A DNA stretch of 64,000 nt from Catonia carolina (lineage: Eukaryota; Arthropoda; Insecta; Hemiptera; Achilidae). This document shows, in pieces, positions 30,824-41,599 of the stretch. Position 1 is the first letter of the stretch; every line of letters starts with the position of its first letter. Made by a program: the position numbers and the translations under genes. The notes beneath the pieces are model-generated. The model saw only the letters and a program-made list of their open reading frames with translations. It was not told where the DNA came from and searched no databases. Location: NCBI GenBank assembly GCA_035578175.1, contig JAQMRL010000008.1, positions 11,156,963-11,220,962 of the forward strand. The letters are read 5' to 3'.

Positions 30824-33511
30824 TTAGAATCTGAAAGGTAAATCTAGAGGATCAAATCTTTGAAGTCTACGTAATGTGTCACTGTTGTCCAAGAGATTAA
30901 CTGCCAGAAAGTTCTCATGATTGTTTAATTTTGAAATGTACTTATCACTAAATTCACTGATCACTTCTTTGATTGGTTTGATGTTACAGTCTTCATGGAT
31001 TCGCGAGTTGTTGACGTACCAAGGAACAGCCAGAATTGTCCTGAGGGTCTTGGATTGGAAACGTTGTAAAATTTCAATATTTGAATTTGACGCAGTTCCC
31101 CAAAGCTGTATACCATACGTCCAAATTGGTTTTAGCATCGTTTTGTACAACAATAGTTTGTTATCTATCGAAAGTTTAGATTTATTTCCAATTAACCAAA
31201 AATGTTTGCTGAATTTAATGTTGAGTTGTTTGCGTTTAGTTCTTATGTGTTTAGCCCATGTAAGTCTTTTATCCAAATGCATCCCTAAATATTTGACGTC
31301 GTCATTTTGTGGAATTTGGATACCATTAAGCGTTACTGGTGGACATGTGTTCCTCTTTAAAGCAAATGTGACATGATTCGATTTTCCTTCGTTAACTTTA
31401 ATCTTCCATTTACTTAACCAGTGTTCAATTTGTATTAAACTGTGTTGTAATTTTTCCGAAGCAATCACTGAGTTACCATCAGAAGCTAGAATAGCAGTGT
31501 CATCTGCAAATGTAGCGGTGAGAACATCATTTCCATTCGGTAAGTCTGATGTATAAATAGTGTAGAGAACAGGTCCAAGAACACTTCCTTGAGGGACACC
31601 AGCTTTTATTGGTTTCAAATCAGTAATTGTATCATTTAATTTAACTTGGAACATTCTTTTCGTAAGATATGAACGTAAGATACGATAAAAATTTCCTGGG
31701 AGTTTTTCTTTAATTTTGTATAGAAGTCCTGTATGCCATACGCGATCAAATGCTTGTTGAACATCCAAGAAAACGGCAGAACAATATAATTTATTCTCAA
31801 AACTGTTTCGGATTTCTTTAACTAAGCGATGAACTTGTTCAATCGTTGAATGTTGTTTTCGAAACCCAAATTGATGGTTTGGAATTAAATTATTATTTTC
31901 AAGATGAGGACTTAACCGTAGAAGAAACATTTTTTCGAATAATTTTGAAAGGATGGGAAGAAGACTTATAGGGCGGTAAGATGAAGATACTGATGGAGGT
32001 TTACCAGGTTTCTGAAGCATTATTATTTTAGCTACTTTCCACTGATACGGCACGTAATTTAGACGGAGAACAGCATTAAATATTAGTAATAAAACTACTA
32101 GTCCTTTACGAGGGAGTTCTTGAAGAATATTTCCAGTGATAAAATCATAGCCTGGAGCTTTCGCTGGATGAAGGTTCTTAACACCTTGTTTTAATTCTTG
32201 TAACGAAAAATGAATTGGAGGTAAGTTATTTTGCATTTCTTCACAAAGAAACCTTTGCATTATAAGTTCATCATGTGCATGACCCAAATCATTGAAAGGT
32301 GTAAAACGATCTTCCAGTTCTTGAGCAAATAAGTTTGCTTTCTCTTCATCAGTTCTTGCCCAGGTGTTGTCAGCCTTTCTTAGGGGAGGAATGCCTTTAA
32401 ACGTACGTTTTATTTTTTTAGTGGCTTTCCACAACGAATAATCAGTATCATCATATGGAGTTAAGTTTTTTAAATAATTTTGAAAAGTTTCATTCCTAAA
32501 ATCAGATATCATTTCTTTTAAATTACGGCAAGCAATATTAAAATTTCTTTTATCTCGCTGGTTTCTACTATATTGCCAAATTCTTCGAAGTCGCCTTTTT
32601 TCTTCAATTTTTCTTTTAATTGTAGTAGGAAAATCAAGGAAACAATTGACTTCATTTTCACTTGGAGTTGACTGCCATGCGCACTTTTGAAATGTTTTGT
32701 TTACATAATTTATTGCTACTTCAATATCTTCAGGCGTTCGAAGGGGAATGTTTGATATTAAATCCCTTTCCACCATGTCTTTAAAATTACGCCAATCTGT
32801 TTTTCTGGTCGTAAGTTTGAATTGTTTTGCAATACGGATTGCACCAGAACTTATTGTCGCTATTACAGGAGAATGGTCAGAACTTAGATCTGCACAAGAA
32901 TTTACACGTATATAATTTGGTGATATTCCTTTAGTAATTAGAAAGTCTAAAAGATCTGGTATTCTATTGTTATCACTAGGCCAATATGTTGGTTCACCAG
33001 TTGAGATAGCCTGTAAATTTAGATTTGTAACAGCCTTATATAATTCTCTTCCGCGAGGTGTGTTGAGACGTGAGCCCCAGGACTGGTGTTTGACGTTGAA
33101 GTCACCACCTGTTATAAATCTGTTACCTAGCGTATTAAAAAAAATTTGAAATAGGTTTTTGCTTATGTTATGTCGTGGAGGACAGTAGATAGCTGATATT
33201 ACTAATGGTCCATTCCAGTCTTCTACACAAACACTCGTTGCTTGGATATGAGCAGTCTTATAAGCTGGTAACTCGTAATGTTTTATGCTCTTACGAATTA
33301 ATATGGCACTTCCAGCATGAGCTCTTCCATCGGGATGCTTGGTGTCATAAACATTAAAATTTTGTAATTTAAAATGACTTCTCTCGGTGAAATGTGTTTC
33401 TGATATAAGAAGAATATCCATTTTATTTAAAGTAATAAACATTTCTAGCTCTCTAGTATGTTGCGAAAGACCATTTGCATTCCAGATGGTCATTTTATAA
33501 CTGAAATTCAT
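30824..33511 (-). CDS. Jockey LINE ORF2: endonuclease and reverse transcriptase
   Basis: An 895-residue protein that nicks target DNA and copies its own RNA at the nick. The N-terminal APE-like endonuclease (about 1-220) has WNANGL (10-15), SETH (37-40, catalytic Glu), GGDFNVKHQSWGS (135-147) and SDHSPV (211-216, catalytic Asp and His). The reverse transcriptase has YRPISLLPILSKLFEKM (512-528), FGFRKQHST (548-556), FLDVQQAFD (581-589, first Asp), GVPQGSVLGP (638-647), FADD (668-671, catalytic pair) and VKYLGMHLDKRLTW (739-752). The C-terminus has YGIQLWG and a basic helix; no RNase H domain, which fits Jockey. The start ATG overlaps the ORF1 stop, implying translational coupling. All catalytic motifs look intact. 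Confidence 0.95.
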   Translation of the reverse strand: MNFSYKMTIWNANGLSQHTRELEMFITLNKMDILLISETHFTERSHFKLQNFNVYDTKHPDGRAHAGSAILIRKSIKHYELPAYKTAHIQATSVCVEDWNGPLVISAIYCPPRHNISKNLFQIFFNTLGNRFITGGDFNVKHQSWGSRLNTPRGRELYKAVTNLNLQAISTGEPTYWPSDNNRIPDLLDFLITKGISPNYIRVNSCADLSSDHSPVIATISSGAIRIAKQFKLTTRKTDWRNFKDMVERDLISNIPLRTPEDIEVAINYVNKTFQKCAWQSTPSENEVNCFLDFPTTIKRKIEEKRRLRRIWQYSRNQRDKRNFNIACRNLKEMISDFRNETFQNYLKNLTPYDDTDYSLWKATKKIKRTFKGIPPLRKADNTWARTDEEKANLFAQELEDRFTPFNDLGHAHDELIMQRFLCEEMQNNLPPIHFSLQELKQGVKNLHPAKAPGYDFITGNILQELPRKGLVVLLLIFNAVLRLNYVPYQWKVAKIIMLQKPGKPPSVSSSYRPISLLPILSKLFEKMFLLRLSPHLENNNLIPNHQFGFRKQHSTIEQVHRLVKEIRNSFENKLYCSAVFLDVQQAFDRVWHTGLLYKIKEKLPGNFYRILRSYLTKRMFQVKLNDTITDLKPIKAGVPQGSVLGPVLYTIYTSDLPNGNDVLTATFADDTAILASDGNSVIASEKLQHSLIQIEHWLSKWKIKVNEGKSNHVTFALKRNTCPPVTLNGIQIPQNDDVKYLGMHLDKRLTWAKHIRTKRKQLNIKFSKHFWLIGNKSKLSIDNKLLLYKTMLKPIWTYGIQLWGTASNSNIEILQRFQSKTLRTILAVPWYVNNSRIHEDCNIKPIKEVISEFSDKYISKLNNHENFLAVNLLDNSDTLRRLQRFDPLDLPFRF

Positions 33512-34779
33512 ATTTTAAGTTTTGAAATAAGAGTTGTCAAAAGATTGACAAGCGTGTTCACTTGTTCTGCTTGTTTTAGCATCATGTTTTCAATTTTGCT
33601 AAAGGTGAGTTGCATTACTTGCATTAAATTGTTATTGTTTTCTAAATTTTCACTTGCATCATTATTACTACGATTATGAAAAGTACTATTAGCATTAAAA
33701 TCTTTAGTAATTCTGGAATAAGAAATACCTGGTTTAACTCGATTACTTAAAGTAACATTTGATTGAGCTTTTCCGCTGTCAAATATCGTTGGAGTAATTA
33801 GAGGTTTGGATCGAAAAAATTTATTTTTTATTATATCTTGATAAACTTTACACCCCTTGTAGCTTGCTGGATGTTCTTCTCCACAATGAATACATTTAGC
33901 TTTAGTTGTAACTGGAATTTTACAGCTCATAGATTCGTGATTTTCTCCACATTTTACACACCTTGGACTGTGATGACAATATCCCTGCGTATGAAAGTAT
34001 CTTTGGCAACGCTTACATTGTGGTATGTTATTTGACCTTGTATGTGGTGGTTCAAATTCTACTTTTAAGTTAAGTAAATATTTCACATTATAAATTTCTT
34101 TATTGCTATTATGTGGTTCAAGGTCAACAAAGAACAACGACAATTTTTCTTTGGTTTGTCTATGCAGAATGTTCGTTACATTTCTGACTTCATGCCCGAG
34201 TGATGTTAGTGCTTCTTTAATATCTTGCGGGTCCGTAGAATGATGAACATTACGAAGCACAACTCTATATGCCCTCAAATGTCGCGGTTGATATGAATGA
34301 AATTGCGCATTATTGTTTTTTAACATACGAAATATGACTTCATGGATTGAAAGATTTTTAGCATTAATTTTTATCGTATCCCTGCCAATAGTTTTAATAA
34401 CGTAATCTTGATAAATAACTACTTTATTTAGATCTCTATTCAAATCTGAAATTGAAAGAACTCCCGGGATAAATATTGGTGGTGTTCTTGGTTCTATCTT
34501 TTTATTTTCTTCTTGATCCACATTTACACTATTTAATATATTAAAGTTATTGGAAAGGGTTAAGTTATCTTGCATATCTTTCTTACTAGTTTTTGAATTA
34601 TTACTATCATTTATGTTGGCTGAATTGGTTCTTTTTCTTCCTTTATAATTTACTTCCTGCCATCCGACAGCAGCTGTTTCATGCGATAAAGAAGACCGTA
34701 ATCGGGGATCACGTATTGAAGAAGAAGAAGCATTATTCGTTACAGCTGACTGATCATCACAACTAATATCGGTTGCCAT
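33508..34779 (-). CDS. Jockey LINE ORF1: gag-like nucleic acid-binding protein
   Basis: A 423-residue protein expected to coat the LINE RNA. Residues 1-100 are polar and probably disordered (Ser/Asn-rich). About 170-240 resembles the PRE_C2HC domain of Jockey-type gag proteins (YRVVLRNVHHSTDPQDIKEA, then LGHEV). Three zinc knuckles follow: C255-C258-H263-C268, C274-C277-H281-C286 and C296-C299-H303-C310. The last 40 residues are a probable coiled coil (MLKQAEQVNTLVNLLTTLIS). The start at 34779 is the first Met of the frame and lies after a 5' UTR. The stop TGA overlaps the ORF2 ATG. Confidence 0.93.
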   Translation of the reverse strand: MATDISCDDQSAVTNNASSSSIRDPRLRSSLSHETAAVGWQEVNYKGRKRTNSANINDSNNSKTSKKDMQDNLTLSNNFNILNSVNVDQEENKKIEPRTPPIFIPGVLSISDLNRDLNKVVIYQDYVIKTIGRDTIKINAKNLSIHEVIFRMLKNNNAQFHSYQPRHLRAYRVVLRNVHHSTDPQDIKEALTSLGHEVRNVTNILHRQTKEKLSLFFVDLEPHNSNKEIYNVKYLLNLKVEFEPPHTRSNNIPQCKRCQRYFHTQGYCHHSPRCVKCGENHESMSCKIPVTTKAKCIHCGEEHPASYKGCKVYQDIIKNKFFRSKPLITPTIFDSGKAQSNVTLSNRVKPGISYSRITKDFNANSTFHNRSNNDASENLENNNNLMQVMQLTFSKIENMMLKQAEQVNTLVNLLTTLISKLKI

Positions 34780-35032
34780 GGCAACAAAAACACAATCCCA
34801 AAACTTGGTTGACTTTTTTAAAAAAGTAACCTAACAATAATTAAATTTAAATAAAACAAATAAAAATAATAAATATGGAAAATCTTTCATAAACAAATTA
34901 ATAAAAAATGAGTAACTCACATTTTTATTTAACGTCCACAAACAAAACAATCCTTCAATTAAATTTTTTTAATAGAATTCAGAAGAATTAATCGTACAAG
35001 TACCACGTGTTATTCCACAGCCCTACAATTAA
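34780..35032 (-). promoter_or_regulatory. Jockey 5' UTR, presumed internal promoter
   Basis: 253 bp between the element's 5' edge and the ORF1 start. Jockey-type elements carry an internal polymerase II promoter here. I see no clear TATA box and cannot place the initiator. Confidence 0.45.
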
Positions 35033-35045
35033 TAGACACCTGAAA
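35033..35045. repeat. Target duplication, right copy
   Basis: TAGACACCTGAAA, identical to 30598-30610. Confidence 0.9.
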
Positions 35046-35939
35046 AAGAACGTAAACATTTGTTTTTGTTTTATCAGTCAGATTTTGGTCAAAGATGGTT
35101 TCTTTTACAGCTGATTTTTATATGATCTATACAAAAACAGAGCGCGTGATTCAAAACATTTTTATGTAGGCATTACACTTTTTGGAGTGAATTTATTTCT
35201 ACCTCAGGTTTTTGATTTTTAATATTTTTTCAGTTTATTTAAAATCTATCATAAAACAATTAATTATACAATATTTAAACTTCATAAATCTACTCTACGT
35301 AAATTTTATGTTATTGAATTTTAGTAATAAGTCTTCATGAAAATTGATGTACCTACTACTGAGAAATTAATTCCTATATCATAATCACATAGATAATTTT
35401 TAATTTAGTAAAATTCCCACACTATTGCATAAAAAACAAATAAACCACTATTATCACCTCTATTTAAAGACCAACCCTTATGAAGAAAATTTTCCAAAGT
35501 TCAGTGATCTCTAAATAGAGATTTTTACAGTACAACGAAGAATACATAATGAAGAAGAATACGTATTGGAAATACCACAGATTTAATTTTAAAAAGTAAT
35601 AATTACTTTTATGATAGGATTTGAATGTAAATTGTAAATTAACAATTTTATAACTGCATTAATTTTGTTTATTTTGAAAGACATTTACATTTCTAGGTTG
35701 TGTAGGAGAGATCCTTTTAAAAACTTGTCAACTAATAATATTACCACGTATCGAGGGCAGAAGGAATGAAGTTCAATTTCTATTAGGGTGTACGTATACT
35801 AATAACATTTAATCCCGTTGTTAGGAAAACAAGGATATTATAAAACCTCTCATATTGTCTACGGTACATGTTATTAAAAGGAGTTCGTTTACTGGTACGG
35901 TTTTAATGATAAAAAGCGCCACCCTATTTTTTACGGACA
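35046..35939. other. Unassigned AT-rich sequence
   Basis: Presumably the continuation of what the Jockey element interrupted, but LINE coding motifs are not recognisable here. No ORF. Confidence 0.35.
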
Positions 35940-36175
35940 TCTAATACCTCGCAAAAAGAGCTCTATTGTCTCTCCGTATTCAAAATGGAACTTTTTAATG
36001 AATTAAATTAAATTTTTATCCCGGTACTTTACACAAGCTCATCGATTTCTTATGAGAGATGAAAATTAAAAGTATTACTGAACAAAATAAAGTATTTAAT
36101 CGGTAGCAGCACTGTTTTGTTTTGATGTCTGGGTGACAAAAAACACCAGTGAAGATACTCTACCAGTCAAAAAAA
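35940..36175 (+). repeat. G repeat, copy 1 (lacks the TAGTC insertion)
   Basis: Runs from AAAAAGAGCTCTATTGTCTC through GGAACTTTTTAATGAATTAA and GCACTGTTTTGTTTTGATG to GAAGATACTCTACCAGT. The same sequence occurs at 54400-55565, where a TAGTC element splits it, and in part at 56410-56480. In both long copies an Hn element follows immediately. Confidence 0.55.
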
Positions 36176-36222
36176 TCTAGTGTAAAACACATACACGATT
36201 TTACGAATTATAACCTATGTTT

Positions 36223-36569
36223 GTTGTTAAGATCATCAGCCGAAAGGCTGGTTTGAACCTGTAGAGATTTTACTAAGTAAAACGAGGAGTGAGGTGGTTT
36301 ACCATTGCCTTCCTCACTGAATGGAAAAGTACGCTTATCAGCATGCTGGACCCTCTGAAAAACATGTATTTTCCACTCTGTAAATGACACTTTCACTTCA
36401 TTCACCACAGGGTCTGGCTGTATAATGAAATTCATTACTTTCAGAGGATATAACTCTGATTAGTGTCTTTTACACCTCTACCTCTCCTGTTCTTAAATGA
36501 TTCAGTCATATAATTGGCTGACCATGTGTTAAGAAACAGAACTATTTATTTTAGCCCTGCAACCAACAG
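36223..36569 (-). mobile_element. RpA copy 7 with 10-bp target duplication
   Basis: ACCTATGTTT is repeated at 36213-36222 and 36570-36579. About 40 bp of the 5' end is missing compared with full copies. The MNFIIQPDPV frame is open for 75 codons (36208-36435, minus). Confidence 0.8.
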
Positions 36570-36750
36570 ACCTATGTTTAATCATTTAACCTATGTTTAA
36601 TCATGAGTAAACAATATGAAATGAAAAACAATATCGAATTTTAATCACGCGTGAATGACGCTAAATTCAAACCAACCTGTGTAAAACACAAAAAATTAGT
36701 ACTTGACGCTAAAGTAGGCTCTGTAAAATAAAAATTGAAATAAAATTTGC

Positions 36751-36945
36751 CGGCCGCATTGGCGCAGTTGGTAAGGTGCTCGCCTCTCATCATGCGGTCC
36801 TGGGTTCGAATCCCACTCAGGCTCGGCGTATTTTCATACGTTACAAAAAATCATTTCATCCTACATCCCATAAAGTTCCATCCCAACGTCGTCGCTAATG
36901 ACCGTTGCAATTGATGTGACGTTAAATAAATAAATTTAAAAAAAA
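36751..36945 (+). mobile_element. S2 SINE (good tRNA-like head)
   Basis: GCCGGCCGCATTGGCGCAGT, an A box TGGCGCAGTTGG, then GGGTTCGAATCCCACTC (B box). The body has ATTTCATCC and CCCAACGTCGTCGCTAATG; the tail is TTAAATAAATAAATTTAAAA. An in-frame cloverleaf is not complete, so it is a SINE, not a tRNA. Confidence 0.85.
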
Positions 36946-37025
36946 TTGTAGGTTTTTTAATTGCCTATAACTTTTATTAACATGCATACACTTTAGTCGT
37001 TAAATGCATATTAGAAAGATTGAAG

Positions 37026-37610
37026 GCATTAATAAGGTCTTTATCTTTCAAAATATAATTTAATCTTTTCTAATCTAATCTTCAAAAAGTCATTATTTAT
37101 CGATCTAATTGAAAAAATTAACAAAACTTTTGAAAGCTTAAAAAATTTCTATATTTTTATTGTAAAAATTTTATAAAACTTGAAAAATTAACTTTTGTAG
37201 TTTCAATGAAGTTATTAGGTAGGAATATTAGTCAATGATTCATTAGTGGGAGGAACAAGGAAAAATAGACTTTCCGAAAGCGGATAGATAATAGCGTACA
37301 ATAGGTACTAAAAGACAACAGGTGTTTGCAATAATACACGAGTGTCTGTCATTACAATTCAACAAAATAGTCAGTGCGCTCGTTGCACCAGTTATTATGT
37401 TAGTACGTGTTATTATGTTGAATACATAAAATGCACTCTTAAAATCTATTACCGTGTATACAATAAACAGTTAATATTAGTCACTAAATTTCATTATGGC
37501 TACAAAATGTATGGTACTCATGAACAGGTGTCCCGTTCGTTATCCTGTTATTAACTCACCATTTCAAACTTTAATGTTTACAATTTAACTGAACCAAACT
37601 CAACTTAAAA
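37026..37610. other. No recognisable gene
   Basis: AT-rich; the 70-codon frame at 37342-37554 has no known domain. Confidence 0.4.
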
Positions 37611-37616
37611 ATAAAA

Positions 37617-38544
37617 ATCTGTTGTGAAACACTCACACAACTTTCTCGTACCAATGCTAAAAATGACCAATAATCTAGTAATAAAACATTAAAAATAAAT
37701 AAAAAACTAACTCGAAAAACATAACCTTATTTTAATCATAAGTGAAAAACGCAAAATGAAAACCGACCTCAGTTTGGCTTAAAAATACGGAAAATCACTC
37801 TTTCATGCTAAACTAGACTCTGTAGAGAAAAATGCTATGCATAAAAGTAGTAGATCGTTTAATTTCTTATAAATTTTGTTGTATACACTTTTGTCGTGAA
37901 ATGCATACTAAGGCCGCAATCTTAAAAAAAATCGATTTTTCACACGTTTTCGTGAGAAAAAACAGAAAATCGCTAATTACCGCTAAACTAAGTGTTATAA
38001 AAAAAAATGTTTGAAATAAAAGTTGTAGAATTTTACATTCTCTACTTTTTCATTATACTATCAATTTTTGCGCTATAATACATATTAAAGCCGTAATCAT
38101 AAAACAACTATGTTTTTACGTGAAAACAGCCTCACCAAGAATTTCAGCAAATATGACGCCTACCCTTGTAGAGAATAAAAAATTGAGTAAACCAGGCGAT
38201 TTTCAAAAAAATCGTAAGACCAGTTTTTAAGAAAATTGCGAAAAAGTGAAAAATTACACGAATAAACTACTACTTTCGGTTGACCGATTTTGATGAAAAT
38301 GTTCGTGTCGGGTTCGGTAGTGGTATGTAACTTAAGTTTCACGTTTCAAGCTCGTACGATGTTCCGTTCTTGAGATATTTTGTACACACACACACACACA
38401 CACAGACCAATCGCTAAAAACACGTTCTTTTGGGTTCAGGGGGTCCGAAAACGTGTAGATCCGGTGAAAACTCGATTTCGAAAAATCGACATGAAAACAA
38501 TACCTTCCTTCCTATATAGGCTATTGATATAGGCAAGAGAAAGT
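37617..38544 (-). mobile_element. Hn element, full-length copy
   Basis: TCTGTTGTGAAACACTCACA at the 3' end, ACTTTCTCGTACC for the inner 13-mer (two changes), a short (CA)n at 38384-38403, and GGCAAGAGAAAGT ending at 38544. A second Hn 3' end follows after 5 bp, so two copies lie head to tail. Confidence 0.8.
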
Positions 38545-38549
38545 AAAAA

Positions 38550-38750
38550 TCTGTTGTGAAACACTTACACGGCATTCTCTTACCAATGCACATAATATAT
38601 ATAATAAATGTAACATAAATAATAATAGGTAACCTATGTTATTTCTTAGTAAACAATGTAAAATGCAAAACATAAACTATTTTTAATCAAGAGTAAATGA
38701 CGCGAAATTAAACTGAATCTCCTTAGACTTAAAAAAAAAATCAATAGTTG
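38550..38750 (-). mobile_element. Hn element, 3' end only
   Basis: TCTGTTGTGAAACACTTACA and CATTCTCTTACC, then a shortened interior ending near GACTTAAAAAAAAAATCA. It belongs to the diverged subfamily seen at 36176 and 55566. Confidence 0.6.
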
Positions 38751-39447
38751 ATAGGATCAGATCCACCTACACTTGTGATGCGAGACAAGGAAGCGGCGCG
38801 AAGCGCCGCTGGAGTGGCGAGTTTTTATCTATATTTTTAGATAAATTATATTTATTAGTAGTCTAAGGTAAATTATTAATTGTGTCAATAATTCATTGTT
38901 GTAAGTTTGAAGAGGTTTGTTTATTATTTATTACAGCCTACTCAGATCCCGAAAGAAACTAGCCTTAGATGTCACAATAATATTTTAAATACTATTCGAT
39001 TAAAATATGTAATACATTTGTATTTTATCCAGCATGTGATAAAGTGGTATGTGGTTTGTTTAACCAAAGAAATTCCTATATTGTTTTCTCTAAGATTTTC
39101 TGGACCACTTGTATTGCGGGTTTCCTTAATAAAAGTAGTTTTCCTTCTTATTTTGCTCTTTGATTCTCTTAGATTATGTTTTCTTTTTCTATGATCTCTT
39201 GTGCTTTTCTTTTTCATTTTTTATTCACTTTATTGTGTAGATTCAACTTGGATGAGAAGATATCCTACGTGTATTCTAACATGTTGTCTTATTTTCCTAT
39301 TTACGTTTTGGATTACATGAAATTGGAATGAATTTTTCCAATGTGTCTATAGAAGGAGTGGCCTATGATATTTCTTTATTTGGAAGGATTATTTATTTAA
39401 ACCAGAAATTTATACAATCTTCATAAATATTATATATTTTAAAATAT
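38751..39447. other. No recognisable gene; one GC-rich hairpin
   Basis: AT-rich apart from 38785-38820. AGCGGCGCGAAGCGCCGCT at 38794-38812 is a perfect 8-bp stem with a GAA loop, followed by TTTATC/GATAAA. The 95-codon plus frame (38907-39194) has hydrophobic character but no known domain. Confidence 0.4.
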
Positions 39448-39590
39448 AAAAGAACGTCGGTAATTCGAAAGTTAGACATTGGTAGTTCGAAAATCCGGAT
39501 TTCATTACAGTGAAAATATATTTTTTTAATTTATTTATATTATTGATACACACTTTTTCAATTTAACAGAATACATAATCTAGTATAACA

Positions 39591-40515
39591 CGAGGTCTGG
39601 TTATAAAATAACGAGACTGACGTTGTAAAAAAATGTATTTTTATTTTATACATAACCACTTATTGTCACCTTCAATATAATATATACTTGTTCTCTATCC
39701 CTTCAACGCTCCATGCGAATTTTCCATTGTTGGAAACAGTGGTGGAAGTCATCTTCTTTCAGCTTCTTCAGAACACATGCCGCTTTCTCTTTTACAGCTT
39801 CCATAGACTCGAATCTTGTCCCTTTTAATGCAGATTTCACCTTAGGGAACAGGTAGAAGTCACATGGTGCAAGATCTAGTGAATAAGGTGGATGTTGTAA
39901 CACTGAAATGCCGTACTTGGCTAGAAACCTCTTGACAGATAATGCGGAATGAGCTGGCGCATTGTCTTGGTGGATAACCCATGATTTGTCCTTCCACATT
40001 TCGGGGCGTTTTTCCTTACTCTTTGACATAGTTTAGAAAGTACCTCAAGGTAATAATATTGATTAATTTTTTGACCTTCAGAAACCCAGTGAAGGTACAC
40101 AATCCCATGGATATCATAAAACCATCATCATTGCTTTAAATTTTGACTTGCTCATTAGAGATTTTTAGGCTCTCGGTGAAATTCGGCTCTTCCAATGCAT
40201 GGATTGGCGCTTCGTTTCCAGATCATAAGTAAAAAACCACGTTTTATCACACGTTATTATCTTCTACCTGTTTCCTAAGATGAAATCTGCATTAAAAGGG
40301 ACAAGATTTGAATCTGTGGAAGCTGTAAAAGAGAAAGCGGCACGTGTTCTAAAGGAGCTGAAAGAAGATTCAGCAATGTTTCCAACAATGAAAAATTTGC
40401 ATGAAGCCGTTGTAGGGATAGAGAATGAGTGTATATTGAAGGTGACAGTAAGTGGTTATGTATAAAATAATTTTTTTTTCCAACGTCAGTTTCGTTATTT
40501 AATAGCAACACCTCG
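39591..40515 (-). mobile_element. Mariner fold-back element, copy 2
   Basis: Arms 39591-39859 and 40261-40515 are inverted copies of the mariner 3' end, with CGAGGTSTGG at the tips; the right flank is TA and the left flank is CA, presumably TA changed by mutation. The layout is the mirror image of 21907-22835 with the same internal junction. Confidence 0.8.
39703..40029 (-). pseudogene. Mariner transposase catalytic and C-terminal part
   Basis: A 108-residue open frame beginning SKSKEKRPEMWKDKSW, then VIHQDNAPAHSALSVKRFLA (second Asp), HPPYSLDLAPCDFYLFPKVK (third Asp) and FHHCFQQWKIRMER. The first Asp and the DNA-binding region are missing, so it cannot be active. It is the best preserved mariner coding piece in the window. 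The ORF Met is not the original start. Confidence 0.75.
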
Positions 40516-40576
40516 TATTATACTAGATTATGTATTCTGTTAAATTGAAAAAGTGTGTATCAATAGTATAAAAAAA

Positions 40577-41400
40577 TCTGGTGTGAAACACTCACACAAC
40601 TTTCTCTTGCCAATGCAAATAATTAATAATAAACCTAACATTATTAATAAAATATTAAAAATAAACAACAACTAACCTCAAAAACATAACCTTATTTTAA
40701 TCATGAGTGGAAGACGCAAAATGAAAATCGAACTCAATTTGGCTTAAAAAAACGGAAAATCACACTTTCACGCTAAACTAGGCTCTGTAGAGAAAAACTT
40801 GTTCTCTAAAAAAACTTTTGAAAAACTTTTAGAAAAACTTTTGTTCTCTAAACAAAAGTTGTAGATCTTTTAATTTTCTATAACTTTTATTATATACACT
40901 TTTGTCGTAAAATGCATACTAAGACCGAAATGTTAAAAAAATCGATTTTTCTCACGTTTTCGTGAGAAAAAAAACAGAAAATCACAAATTACCGCTAAAC
41001 TAAGCGTTATACAAAAAAATGTTTGAAATAAAAGTTGTAGGTTTTTAAATTCTCTACAACTTTTATTATATAAGTTTTTGCGCTAAAATTTATATTAAAG
41101 CCGTAATCTTAAAAAAACAACGTTTTTACGCGAAAACAGCCTCACCGAGAATTTCAGCAAACATGGCGCCTACCCTATCTTGTAGAGAATAAAAAATTGA
41201 GTGGCGATTTTTAAAAAAATCGTAGGACCAGTTTTTGAGAAAATCGCAAAAAACTGAAAAATTATACGAATAAACTACTACTTCCGGTTGACCGATTTTG
41301 ATGAAAATGTTCGTGTCGCGTCCGGTAGTGGTATGTAACTTAAGTTTCAAGTTTCAAGTTCGTACGATGTTCCGTTCTTGAGATATTCTGTTCACACACA

Positions 41401-41441
<41 letters not shown>

Positions 41442-41599
41442 ACACACACACAGACACACACACACAGACCAATCGCTAAAACATGTTTTTTGGGTTCAGG
41501 GGGTCTGAAAACGTATAGATCCGGTGAAAACTCGATTTCGAAAAATCGACATGAAAACAATACTTTCCTTCCTATATATTCATATAGGCAAGAGAAAGT
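40577..41599 (-). mobile_element. Hn element flanked by a 23-bp direct repeat
   Basis: Complete copy with both 13-mers and a long interrupted (CA)n run (41394-41468). It contains a local duplication of AAAACTTTTGAAAAACTTTT near 40800-40850. AAAAAGTGTGTATCAATAGT followed by ATA occurs exactly at 40548-40570 and 41600-41622. Confidence 0.85.

Larger units (their letters stand above)
30611..35032 (-). mobile_element. Full-length Jockey-clade LINE
   Basis: 4,422 bp between exact 13-bp duplications. On the minus strand it has a 5' UTR of about 253 bp beginning TTAATTGTAGGGCTGTGG, ORF1 (423 aa), ORF2 (895 aa) overlapping it by 4 bp, a 3' UTR of about 210 bp and a poly(A) tail read as T residues at 30611-30620. 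There is no frameshift or stop in either ORF and no 5' truncation, so it is a recent insertion and could be competent. It lies within an older LINE remnant. Confidence 0.92.
36176..37025 (-). mobile_element. Hn element, diverged, with RpA and S2 inside
   Basis: Starts TCTAGTGTAAAACACATACA, continues with GTGAATGACGCTAAATTCAA and GCTAAAGTAGGCTCTGTA, and stops after TTTAGTCGTTAAATGCATAT. RpA (36223-36569) and S2 (36751-36945) are inserted. The (GT)n half is missing. Confidence 0.6.

Noticed and set aside
30921..31376. 151-codon plus-strand frame
   Set aside because: Antisense shadow of the Jockey ORF2.
36751..36835. Possible tRNA gene
   Set aside because: Identical tRNA-like heads recur at six sites with the same non-tRNA body and target duplications, so these are SINEs.
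39449..39590. Left palindrome arm as part of the mariner fold-back element
   Set aside because: The copy at 21907-22835 has the same ends but different flanks, so these arms belong to the host palindrome.
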